This document shows positions 1 to 5,019 of a stretch of DNA of 5,019 nt, one piece after another; position 1 is the first letter of the stretch; each line of letters begins with the position of its first letter. A program made the position numbers and the translations under genes. Location of the stretch: positions 1 through 5,019 of the forward strand of contig CAIYKK010000057.1 in NCBI GenBank assembly GCA_903926695.1, read 5' to 3'. The notes beneath the pieces are model-generated. The model was not told the DNA's origin and made no database searches. It saw nothing but the letters and a program-made list of their open reading frames with translations. The stretch comes from an uncultured Burkholderiales bacterium (GTDB lineage: Bacteria; Pseudomonadota; Gammaproteobacteria; Burkholderiales; Burkholderiaceae_C).

Positions 1-363
1 CCAGCGTGACGTAGTCCGGCCGGATATAACCCTCTTCAAAGACGCCTATTTCGATGTTGTATTGCGAAACAATAAAAGAGGCCGCCTGATGAATAGGCCG
101 GCAGTCGCCAAACAAATAAACCACATCAATATCGAGCCGGCGAATCAGCGCATCAAACCAGCTGGGCCAGTCGGCCATCGCCCCCGGTAATTGATCGCAC
201 CTTGGGGATAATAAAACCAGTCGCCCGCATTGAAGTTGACCTTAAAAACCTGCGCGCCCGCCAAACGCAAATCCTGGGCGAAACGCGCAAAAAATGGACC
301 CACCGGCCCCTGGAGCAGCAAAACACGCTTACCTTTTAAATGATCCAAGCCACGGGACAACAT
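1..363 (-). pseudogene. kpsS: KpsS-like capsule polysaccharide synthesis/export protein, N-terminal part, frameshifted and cut by the window edge
   Basis: KpsS is known as the beta-Kdo transferase that adds the first Kdo to the phosphatidylglycerol-type anchor of ABC-exported capsules, at the cytoplasmic face of the inner membrane; KpsC then extends the linker. Seen here: the N-terminal signature VLLLQGPVGPFF, then KVNFNAGDWFYYP and GAINYRG in one frame. From about 178 downward the family sequence continues in another frame (MADWPSWFDALIRRLD, VVYLFGDCRPIH, FEEGYIRPDYVTL) to the edge. The break is at a five-G run (C5 on the plus strand, 181-185): one extra base would give RG-A-MADWP and restore one frame, so a single base appears missing. 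The first frame ends at a stop at 145-147. I chose the ATG at 363 because MLSRGLDHLKGKRVLLLQG resembles family N-termini; an ATG at 393 adds ten odd cysteine-rich residues, and neither start has a clear ribosome binding site. The gene lies just downstream of kpsC, as in capsule operons. A sequencing error cannot be excluded. Confidence 0.88.
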
Positions 364-456
364 ATTCAAACAACCGTTACAACAGACGCACATCCAGACT
401 GACAGCGGGCAAAAATACCCTGGAACGTCATCAATTATTACCTTTGAACGTACTTT

Positions 457-2550
457 TTATGGCAGCAGCCAGGCGCGCGCCAAAATACCCAACTTACGCC
501 ATTGTCGCCGCACAAAGCCGACGCGCAGCTTTTCCAGGCCCGCGCCCGCCTCCAGCGCATTACGCGTTTCCATCAGGCGCTGCAGGACGGCCTCGCAGGT
601 GGTGTAACCCTTGAGCTCCCAATCCCAGTAAAAGGGGTAGCGCAGCAGGCTACCCGCCACCAGCTCATCGAGCGACAGGCGCCGCTGGCGGCGCGCAAAG
701 GCTGCGCCTTCGGTCAGGACATCGTCCGTCAGGCCCCAGCCCGCATAAAACGGCTGCCCATACACCACCACGCGCTTGCCGCGCAGCAGCGCATCAAAGC
801 CGGTGAGCGAAGTCATGGTGTGAACCACGCTGCAGGCCTCGATGCAGCTGACCACTGACAGGCGGGTTTCGACATGGTCGGCCAACTCACGCGCCTGGGC
901 CAGGGCGAGTTTGCCCGCGCGGTTGCCCGACATCACATCGGGGTGCGGCTTGTACACGATGAAGGCTTGCGGATGCGCCCGGCGGGCCGCCTGCAGCAGG
1001 CCCAGATTGGTCTTGACATCGGTGCAGCCGTAGCGAATGGACGCGTCATCTTCCACCTGGCCGGGCACCAGAACCACCGCCCTGCCGCCCGTGACCCACG
1101 CCGCCCGCTCACGCGGCTCCAGGTTGTATTTGGTGATGCCATGCTCGACGATAAAGGCGCGCACATGGCGCGCACGCGCCAACTCTTCTTCGGAAAATGC
1201 TGCCGTGCCAAGGATGGCTTCTAGATCAGACGGCCGCGTCGGGTCAAAATAAATACCGCTGGCATCGAGCACCAGCGACAGCGGCCGGATCAGATCCGAC
1301 CCCAATCCCACCGAGCGCACAAAACCGTCTTCCATGCGCAGCAGACGCACCGAAGTCTTTTCGGCCAGCGCCGACAGCCCTGCGGGCGCCTCGCGCCCCC
1401 AATGCACCAAACTGTCGCCCGCCTTGACGCCCAAGGCCTGCGCCTTTTCGGCGCTGGTCACAAACACCACCTGACGGGAATCGAGCGACAGCAGCGGCTT
1501 GATGTTGACCGCTTTCCAGCGCCTGAAACCGACACAGATCATGCGCCCCGGCCCGGTCGGCGAAGAAAACCGGGCCGCCATGTCACGCTGGTGGACCAGC
1601 CAGCCGATCACGTCAAAAATCGTCCCGCGCTGGTGCGTGACCGGGTCGAGGTAGCGGGTGTAGTGGAAATAAGCGGCGGCAAACAGCTCATCAACCGAGC
1701 GCTGGCGGGTGCGCCGCACGCAGCTTTGCCGGTCATCGGTGGCGCCCCAGCCCGCGTACCAAGGCATGCCGAACACCGTCACCGGCTTACCCGCCAGCAG
1801 TGCCTCAAACCCCATAGTGGAAGTCACGGCATACACCCGGTCCATTTTTTCTATCAAACTGAGCGGGTTGATGGCCTGGCGCAGCACCACGGTGTGTTCG
1901 TCGTCCTGGACGCCGGTCAGATAGCCGCCTTTGCGGCCCGAGGTGACTTCGGGGTGCGTCTTGACATAAATCGTCGCGCCCGGATTTTCGGCGCGAGCAG
2001 CAGCCAGCATTGCGATGAAAGTCTGCGCAGTAGCGCCGCCCAGCGCCACACTCATGTCACCTGCGGTCTGGTCAATCACCAGTATTTTCGGGCTGACGCC
2101 ATTTTTTGCACTAACAGAGGAATCGGGCGGAAGCCAGTCGGGCGCGTGGTTGTACTTGCTCAGCCGGTGCCGAAGAATAAGCGCCTTGGCTTTTGCCACG
2201 TCGGCGGCAATGCTTTCCAGTAAATTGACCGGTGAAGCCAGCAAAGTTTCCAGCGAGGAAGGTCGGGTGCTGTCGTAATACATGCCCAGCTCATCGACCA
2301 CCAGCGAGAGCTGTGGAAAAGCCTCTCCGGTGCCAAACGAGCGAATAAAACCATCCTCCAGCCGCAGCAGCGGCAGCGCATGCCTGCGCGCATAGCTTGA
2401 TGCGCGCTGCACGTTGGATTTGCAACCCCAGCCCGCCACCGCCGTCACCCCGCTGCAAGGCAGCAATCTGAAAAGACGGCAAAAGTCTTGCCCGGTTAAC
2501 CAAGGCAACTGCCGATTCCGCAGCATACCTACGGAGAAAACCCCGATCAT
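457..2550 (-). CDS. kpsC: KpsC/LipA-type dual-module beta-Kdo transferase for capsule linker synthesis
   Basis: The predicted 697-residue protein matches the KpsC family (E. coli KpsC is about 675 residues). KpsC is known to alternate two beta-Kdo transfers that extend the poly-Kdo linker joining capsule polysaccharide to its lipid anchor. It is a peripheral cytoplasmic enzyme next to the KpsMT exporter. The two tandem modules show as an internal repeat of motifs. Module 1 has RLEDGFIRS (63-71), YYDSTRPSSLE (91-101), KTHPEVTSG (197-205), TSTMGFEALLAGKPV (243-257) and MPWYAGWGATDD (262-273). Module 2 has RMEDGFVRS (405-413), YFDPTRPSDLE (434-444), YKPHPDVMSG (533-542), TSLTGFDALLRGKRV (580-594) and QPFYAGWGLTDD (599-610). 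Both modules look complete, with no lesion. The frame can be extended to a TTG at 2589, but the ATG at 2550 has a GGAA upstream and gives the expected MIGVFSVG start. It is followed after about 93 bases by kpsS, probably in the same operon. No signal peptide or membrane segment is seen. Confidence 0.95.
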   Translation of the reverse strand: MIGVFSVGMLRNRQLPWLTGQDFCRLFRLLPCSGVTAVAGWGCKSNVQRASSYARRHALPLLRLEDGFIRSFGTGEAFPQLSLVVDELGMYYDSTRPSSLETLLASPVNLLESIAADVAKAKALILRHRLSKYNHAPDWLPPDSSVSAKNGVSPKILVIDQTAGDMSVALGGATAQTFIAMLAAARAENPGATIYVKTHPEVTSGRKGGYLTGVQDDEHTVVLRQAINPLSLIEKMDRVYAVTSTMGFEALLAGKPVTVFGMPWYAGWGATDDRQSCVRRTRQRSVDELFAAAYFHYTRYLDPVTHQRGTIFDVIGWLVHQRDMAARFSSPTGPGRMICVGFRRWKAVNIKPLLSLDSRQVVFVTSAEKAQALGVKAGDSLVHWGREAPAGLSALAEKTSVRLLRMEDGFVRSVGLGSDLIRPLSLVLDASGIYFDPTRPSDLEAILGTAAFSEEELARARHVRAFIVEHGITKYNLEPRERAAWVTGGRAVVLVPGQVEDDASIRYGCTDVKTNLGLLQAARRAHPQAFIVYKPHPDVMSGNRAGKLALAQARELADHVETRLSVVSCIEACSVVHTMTSLTGFDALLRGKRVVVYGQPFYAGWGLTDDVLTEGAAFARRQRRLSLDELVAGSLLRYPFYWDWELKGYTTCEAVLQRLMETRNALEAGAGLEKLRVGFVRRQWRKLGILARAWLLP

Positions 2551-2554
2551 GCGG

Positions 2555-2559
2555 TTTCC
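2555..2559 (-). promoter_or_regulatory. Ribosome binding site deciding the kpsC start
   Basis: On the minus strand GGAAA lies immediately before the last four bases (CCGC) upstream of the ATG at 2550. It is the best Shine-Dalgarno match near the gene start and favours this ATG over the upstream in-frame TTG at 2589, which would add 13 residues not typical of the family. Confidence 0.5.
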
Positions 2560-2622
2560 AGTGTTATCAACATGTCGTACAGGCCGCAAAAACTAGCACC
2601 ATTGAACCTCAAAAAAATTATC

Positions 2623-2724
2623 ATGATGACTGCCATTGGATGTTCTGCAGCAGCAATCATTAGTTGTATTCTTTTGGTTTTGCACATAGCGCACGATCTG
2701 GAATCTGGCATGGAAGGATATTAA
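2623..2724 (+). CDS. Candidate small single-pass membrane protein (33 residues), doubtful
   Basis: An ATG-initiated frame on the plus strand encodes 33 residues that begin MMTAIGCSAAAIISCILLV and end HDLESGMEGY. About 20 residues from position 3 are almost entirely hydrophobic or small, like a transmembrane helix, with an acidic tail. An in-frame TTG at 2602 would add MNLKKII, giving the two positive charges usual before an inner-membrane helix. Against it, no Shine-Dalgarno sequence precedes either start, no good promoter is visible, and a frame this short can occur by chance in AT-rich DNA. It lies divergent to kpsC. I recognise no family. Alternative: random ORF, or part of the kpsC leader region on the other strand. 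Confidence 0.2.
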   Translation: MMTAIGCSAAAIISCILLVLHIAHDLESGMEGY

Positions 2725-2944
2725 ATTATTTTTTCTGAAATTCTTTAATATGTACTGCAAATTTTAGTAACAGTTCTATACTAATTTAAAACAGGAAAAA
2801 CTTTATTACGCATGGCAACGTAAAAGTGATAAAAATTATTTTTTAGAAATATCCTGATGTTATGAAAATCATCCGGGCTGCTGGGGTGCGAGGTTTTTCT
2901 GGTTTGTTTGTCAATAAAGCTGCGACTCTAGGCCGTGTCATCCA

Positions 2945-3808
2945 TCAAGCCAAATAATTGTGACTGTCAAGAGGTTTGAGCCGCATAGCTTGAGGGGCGT
3001 GAGCATGGTTGAGTGGGCCGCTGCCAGTGCCGGTATGGACTTGAACACCTGCTAGCAATGCAGCGCGCACATAGGCATGGGCCGCCTGCACCGCTTCGAG
3101 CAAACTGGCACCCAGCGCAAGGTGGGCGGCAATGGCCGAAGACAGCGTGCAGCCGGTGCCATGAGTATTGGACGTATGAATGCGCGAAGCACGCATCCAG
3201 TGCATCTCACCCAGCTGAGTCAGCAGCAAATCACTCACGACATCTCCAGCCAGGTGTCCACCTTTGAGCAGCACAGCCGAAGCGCCCATCGCCAGCAGTT
3301 CGTGTGCAGCCGACTCCATCGCCGCTTCGTCATCCAGGGGACGACCGACAAGCAAAGATGCTTCGTCCAGATTCGGCGTGACCAGAACAGCACGGCCAAA
3401 TAATTCACGCACGAGAAGCTCAACGGCGGGGTTGTCAATCAACCTGGCACCACTGGTAGCCATCATGACGGGATCGAGCACGACGTTGGGCAGCGAATGG
3501 CGGTCGATGGCTGTAGCCACCGTTTGCACGATTTCGGGGGAATGCAGCATGCCTATCTTGACGGCATGCAAGCCAATATCCTCAAGCACCGCATCAATCT
3601 GATCGCGCAGGATCTGAGGCGGCACACCATGAATGGAGCGCACGCCCAATGTGTTTTGCGCCGTCAGGGCGGTGATGGCCGTCATGCCGTAGCAGCCAAG
3701 CGCGGCAATGGTTTTGAGATCAGCCTGAATGCCAGCACCACCACCACTGTCGGAGCCAGCAATGGAAAGGACGCGGGGATATTCAAATTTAAAAATTGCG
3801 CGAGTCAC
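2945..3808 (-). CDS. thiD: Bifunctional hydroxymethylpyrimidine / hydroxymethylpyrimidine-phosphate kinase ThiD
   Basis: ThiD phosphorylates 4-amino-5-hydroxymethyl-2-methylpyrimidine (HMP) to HMP-P and then HMP-PP, the pyrimidine substrate for thiamine phosphate synthase, in the cytoplasm. The 287-residue product is close to the family length (about 266 in E. coli) and collinear with it. Visible motifs: SIAGSDSGGGAGIQAD at 15-30 (substrate glycine-rich loop); ITALTAQNT at 45-53, with the Gln that contacts HMP in the Salmonella enzyme; VKIGML at 83-88; VVLDPVMMATSG at 109-120; VTPNLDEA at 143-150; LLKGGH at 180-185; and THGTGCTLSSAIA at 215-227. In the last, Cys220 stands where ribokinases have the catalytic Asp of GxGD, the ThiD hallmark. 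The start is GTG at 3808: an in-frame TAA lies two codons upstream and there is no ATG before the conserved core. No clear Shine-Dalgarno sequence precedes it. No other thiamine gene is in the window, and neighbours are unrelated (capsule genes, IS). Confidence 0.96.
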   Translation of the reverse strand: MTRAIFKFEYPRVLSIAGSDSGGGAGIQADLKTIAALGCYGMTAITALTAQNTLGVRSIHGVPPQILRDQIDAVLEDIGLHAVKIGMLHSPEIVQTVATAIDRHSLPNVVLDPVMMATSGARLIDNPAVELLVRELFGRAVLVTPNLDEASLLVGRPLDDEAAMESAAHELLAMGASAVLLKGGHLAGDVVSDLLLTQLGEMHWMRASRIHTSNTHGTGCTLSSAIAAHLALGASLLEAVQAAHAYVRAALLAGVQVHTGTGSGPLNHAHAPQAMRLKPLDSHNYLA

Positions 3809-3833
3809 AGATTATTGCTTGGCAAATCTACTT

Positions 3834-3862
3834 TTTACCAATTTTTCCGAAAGCAATGTCAG
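3834..3862 (-). promoter_or_regulatory. Possible sigma-70 promoter for thiD
   Basis: On the minus strand CTGACA (3857-3862, five of six to the -35 consensus) is followed after 17 bases by GGTAAA (3834-3839, three of six to the -10 consensus). It would start transcription roughly 20 bases before the thiD GTG. The -10 is weak, so this is tentative. I see no structure or conserved motif of a TPP riboswitch in the short leader. Confidence 0.25.
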
Positions 3863-3914
3863 ATTACCCCCACGGGATAAATACGTAACCAATATGCCAT
3901 TACTAACGAAAAAA

Positions 3915-3935
3915 GGTAGTGGTTTAATCTTGACT
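3915..3935 (+). repeat. Right terminal inverted repeat of the IS1-family element
   Basis: Starts GGTAGTGGTTTAATCTTGAC reading into the element. It pairs with the repeat at 4700-4719. It lies immediately beyond the InsB stop codon at 3937-3939, as expected for the transposase 3' end in a compact IS. Confidence 0.8.
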
Positions 3936-3936
3936 G

Positions 3937-4356
3937 TCATCCGGAAAAGTATTTATGGCGTGCAGTGATGTTGTACTCATGAATGAATAACTTTAGCGAT
4001 GCTTCATGATTTTCTTGTATTTTTGAAAAGGAAAACGTTTTGCGCACGAATCGGCCTAGCTGCTGGCGCAGCGTATTATTCCAGCGCTCGACATGCGCCG
4101 TTTCTCCAGAGTCCTTGCCGACGCTTCTGTGATCGTGGCCAAACACATTTTTGTACGCCTCCCAAAAGTCACTGACCGTCTGTGCGCTGCAATAAGCCTG
4201 CGGTATGTTTTTCTTGAGCTGCTCGCAAACATCTGCGCCGCGCCCGCCCACGGCATAGGCCACGACTTCGCGTGCGCGCCGACACAGGCCAATCCAGAGC
4301 CATGACTTGTTGGCTTTCTTCTGTACGAATGACCAGACCTCATCGAGTTCAAGCAC
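3937..4356 (-). CDS. InsB-like DDE catalytic part of IS1-family transposase
   Basis: A 139-residue frame matches the catalytic half of IS1-family transposases, which cut and join the IS ends. Seen: LELDEVWSFVQKK at 2-14 (first acid Asp5), SDFWEAYKNVF at 62-72 (second acid Asp63), and GETAHVERWNNTLRQ at 84-98 (Glu90), followed by RFVRKTFSFSK at 102-112. This is the order and wording of the IS1 DDE domain. The frame opens with GTG at 4356, but homologous sequence continues upstream (AQSDDV) to a TGA at 4384-4386. The GTG is therefore unlikely to be a true start; the domain would normally be made as a fusion with the InsA-like part. No Shine-Dalgarno sequence precedes the GTG. The domain itself is uninterrupted through the stop at 3937. 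Without its DNA-binding half it is probably not functional. Confidence 0.85.
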   Translation of the reverse strand: MLELDEVWSFVQKKANKSWLWIGLCRRAREVVAYAVGGRGADVCEQLKKNIPQAYCSAQTVSDFWEAYKNVFGHDHRSVGKDSGETAHVERWNNTLRQQLGRFVRKTFSFSKIQENHEASLKLFIHEYNITARHKYFSG

Positions 4357-4387
4357 GTCGTCGCTCTGGGCGGCAGCAGCTTTTCAC

Positions 4388-4669
4388 TCAGGCTAGGCAG
4401 ACTCTTGGCTTTTTTTTAATCCAACTGGTAATGGTCAGGCGGTTGATGCAAAAAATGCGCTCAAGCCCGCGTATGCTCGGGCGTTCCAGGTAAGCGCTGA
4501 GCACCTGATCGCGAACTTCCTGTAGGTACGACTGCTGCGGATTGAGACTGCCGTAGCGGCCACAGGCCTTGCACTTGTATTTCTGCTTTCCCCCGCCAGT
4601 GAACCCGTTGCGCTTGAGTTGATCGCTGCCACAATCAGGGCACAGATGCTTGATTTCTTCGATGATCGT
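4388..4669 (-). pseudogene. InsA-like zinc-ribbon/HTH part of IS1-family transposase, no canonical start
   Basis: The frame encodes about 93 residues (IS1 InsA is 91) that bind the IS ends and, fused to InsB, form the transposase. Numbering from codon 4669, a zinc ribbon has Cys10, Cys13, Cys33 and Cys36 (CPDCGSD and YKCKACGR). A helix-turn-helix segment follows (QEVRDQVLSAYLERPSIRGLERI, then TITSWIKKK). The expected start position, nine bases after a good AAGGAG at 4679-4684, is occupied by ACG rather than ATG. No ATG, GTG or TTG is in frame before the zinc ribbon. An upstream ATG at 4703-4705 is in frame but meets TGA at 4685-4687 and lies inside the terminal repeat. The frame ends at TGA 4388-4390, just after a poly-A slippery site. 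Start loss by ATG-to-ACG transition is the simplest reading. Confidence 0.75.
4409..4415 (-). promoter_or_regulatory. A-AAA-AAG heptamer, likely programmed -1 frameshift site of the IS
   Basis: On the minus strand eight As precede a G, and the InsA frame reads AAA AAA AAG, which gives the classical slippery heptamer A AAA AAG in the correct phase. A -1 slip reads KAKSLPSLSEKLL, a linker like that joining InsA and InsB in the family, instead of stopping at 4388. IS1 itself uses an A6C motif at the same place. An additional base lesion downstream prevents this slip from reaching the InsB frame in this copy. Confidence 0.55.
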
Positions 4670-4699
4670 GGCTCCGAACTCCTTTCAGTTTGCTGTAGA

Positions 4700-4719
4700 A
4701 GTCATATTAAATCACTACC
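4700..4719 (-). repeat. Left terminal inverted repeat of the IS1-family element
   Basis: Reads GGTAGTGATTTAATATGACT inward from 4719 on the minus strand and matches the repeat at 3915-3935 with one mismatch in the first 14 bases. The likely transposase start region begins about 50 bases inside it, comparable to IS1. Confidence 0.8.
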
Positions 4720-4884
4720 CGAAATGATGCCTACTGAACTTGGGGTCAATCAGGAATTATTTTGACTCTTGGATCCACTTTACTTTTTTGTGATCCATCG
4801 TTAAATGCCAGAATTTAAAAGGGGTTTTAAATCACTGAAGGACTCCAACCATACTGCCATTAAACCAAATCACCAATCCTAAAC
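4720..4884. other. Non-coding spacer between IS and rrn terminator, possible IS remnant
   Basis: No ORF is supportable in these 165 bases. On the minus strand the segment 4741-4797 contains ATTGACCCCA and two TGGATC hexamers 20 bases apart. This style resembles the multiple repeats at the ends of IS21-like elements, but I cannot align it to a specific one. A perfect short inverted repeat at 4813-4832 is listed separately. Confidence 0.3.
4813..4832. repeat. Perfect 8-bp inverted repeat with GGGG loop
   Basis: ATTTAAAA (4813-4820), GGGG (4821-4824), TTTTAAAT (4825-4832). The arms are exactly complementary and made only of A and T. No T tract follows on either strand, so it is not a standard intrinsic terminator. 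It lies downstream of the rrn terminator in the direction of rrn transcription. Function unknown. Confidence 0.5.
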
Positions 4885-4885
4885 G

Positions 4886-4918
4886 AAAAAACCCCCGATT
4901 GATTACTCAACCGGGGGT
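4886..4918 (-). terminator. Intrinsic terminator of the ribosomal RNA operon
   Basis: Read on the minus strand, ACCCCCG (4912-4918) pairs with CGGGGGT (4891-4897) as a 7-bp GC-rich stem. It continues, after one C-A mismatch, with TTGA/TCAA (4899-4902 with 4907-4910) around a four-base loop. A run of six Ts (4886-4891) follows, its first base being the last base of the stem. It begins about 18 bases beyond the 3' end of the 5S rRNA, the usual place for the rrn terminator. No T tract lies on the opposite side, so it works for minus-strand transcripts only. Confidence 0.9.
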
Positions 4919-4935
4919 GATCCTTGGCGATAAGA

Positions 4936-5019
4936 GCCTGACGATGACCTACTTTCACACGGGAATCCGCACTATCATTGGCGCAGAGCCGTTTCACTGT
5001 CCTGTTCGGGATGGGAAGG
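4936..5019 (-). rRNA. rrf: 5S ribosomal RNA, 3' portion (gene continues past the right edge)
   Basis: The reverse complement contains the conserved bacterial 5S segments CCCGAACAGGACAGTGAAAC (loop C region), GATAGTGCGGATTCCCGTGT and GAAAGTAGGTCATCGTCAGGC (3' strand up to helix I). The wording is that of betaproteobacterial 5S rRNA. About 84 of roughly 113-115 bases are in the window; the 5' third lies beyond 5019. The mature 3' end is set near 4936 by the family ending GTCAGGC and could be off by one or two bases. By the usual order, 23S and 16S rRNA genes should lie further right. Confidence 0.96.

Larger units (their letters stand above)
2551..2944. other. AT-rich intergenic island between thiD and kpsC
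   Basis: This gap of about 390 bases carries no confident gene. Counting bases in 2701-2880 gives 49 G+C of 180 (27%), far below the GC-rich genes on both sides. It must hold the 5' control region of kpsC if the capsule genes start their transcript here, but I find no convincing sigma-70 promoter on the minus strand. A plus-strand TATACT at 2777-2782 has only a poor -35. I see no clear intrinsic terminator after thiD. An A/T-only palindrome (AAAAATTATTTTT, 2831-2843) is present. AT-rich DNA at capsule promoters is often bound by H-NS-like silencers in other bacteria; applying that here is inference. Confidence 0.5.
3915..4719 (-). mobile_element. IS1-family insertion sequence, 805 bp, degenerate
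   Basis: The ends are defined by inverted repeats: GGTAGTGGTTTAAT reading inward from 3915 and GGTAGTGATTTAAT reading inward from 4719 (13 of 14 identical, then TGACT in both after a one-base offset). The size of 805 bp is near the roughly 770 bp of IS1. Inside are an InsA-like zinc-ribbon/HTH frame and an InsB-like DDE frame, both on the minus strand. Flanking octamers are CGAAAAAA (3907-3914) and CGAAATGA (4720-4727), six of eight identical, which could be an aged 8-bp target duplication. It has inserted between thiD and the terminator of an rRNA operon. The coding frames are disrupted, so the copy is probably not autonomous. Confidence 0.88.

Noticed and set aside
181..185. Phase-variable homopolymer switching kpsS on and off
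   Set aside because: The tract is only five bases, much shorter than the poly-G/C tracts known to slip at high rate in capsule genes; a simple mutation or sequencing error is more likely.
294..858. Two plus-strand frames (294-614 and 502-858) over the kpsS/kpsC junction
   Set aside because: They are antisense to conserved KpsS and KpsC sequence and show no recognisable domain.
1402..2223. Long plus-strand open frame (273 codons) opposite kpsC
   Set aside because: It lies wholly inside the well-supported kpsC gene on the other strand; its composition (rich in Arg, His, Ala, Gly) is that of a GC-rich shadow frame and it shows no family motif.
2777..2782. Plus-strand TATACT as a promoter -10
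   Set aside because: The matching -35 position is poor (CTGCAA with 16-base spacing) and no gene lies downstream on that strand; common in AT-rich DNA.
2862..2957. Plus-strand 31-codon frame starting MKIIRAAG
   Set aside because: It has no ribosome binding site, overlaps the 3' end of thiD, and its residues do not form a membrane segment or known motif; best explained by chance.
3809..3914. TPP riboswitch upstream of thiD
   Set aside because: Thiamine genes often have one, but the space between the IS end and the GTG start is only about 105 bases and I do not find the conserved CUGAGA or ACCUGA-like core of the THI element on the minus strand.
4056..4352. Minus-strand 98-codon frame overlapping the InsB part
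   Set aside because: It is the frame entered by a -1 slip at the poly-A site after the downstream lesion; past the linker it has no transposase motif and is antiphase to the conserved DDE domain.
4435..4632. Minus-strand 65-codon frame within the InsA part
   Set aside because: It is an alternative frame of the zinc-ribbon/HTH coding sequence, which is clearly read in the frame containing CPDCGSD and YKCKACGR.

Overview
The window looks like chromosomal DNA of a betaproteobacterium, probably order Burkholderiales and perhaps Comamonadaceae. This rests on the partial 5S rRNA gene at the right edge, on GC-rich coding regions, and on KpsC and ThiD proteins that read like Burkholderiales family members. 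The genus cannot be fixed from this sequence. All confident genes lie on the minus strand, so they are transcribed from high to low coordinates.

Positions 1-2550 hold the end of a capsule export/assembly locus: kpsC (457-2550), followed downstream by kpsS (1-363, running off the left edge). The order C then S is that of classical group 2/ABC-transporter capsule clusters. Together the two proteins build the poly-beta-Kdo linker on the lipid anchor of the capsular polysaccharide at the inner face of the cytoplasmic membrane. As sequenced, kpsS carries a one-base frameshift near codon 61. Either the gene is broken here or a base was missed in a short G run.

Positions 2551-2944 form an AT-rich intergenic island (about 27% G+C over 2701-2880). 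It separates the capsule genes from thiD and holds only one weak candidate small membrane-protein ORF. thiD (2945-3808, GTG start) encodes the bifunctional HMP/HMP-phosphate kinase of thiamine synthesis and appears to be a stand-alone transcription unit.

Positions 3915-4719 are one 805-bp IS1-family insertion sequence. Its terminal inverted repeats can be read directly, and it has an InsA-like zinc-ribbon/HTH part and an InsB-like DDE catalytic part. It seems inactive: the likely InsA start codon is ACG, and a one-base lesion separates the frame reached by a -1 slip at an A-AAA-AAG heptamer from the InsB frame.

Positions 4720-4884 are non-coding, with one perfect short inverted repeat and sequence resembling the end of another IS. 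A strong intrinsic terminator (4886-4918) and the 3' part of a 5S rRNA gene (4936-5019, cut by the window edge) mark the end of a ribosomal RNA operon that continues to the right. The IS therefore sits between an rrn operon end and thiD. I see no new defence or regulatory system. The most useful oddities are the kpsS frameshift, the decayed IS with a retained slippery site, and the small ORF in the AT-rich gap.
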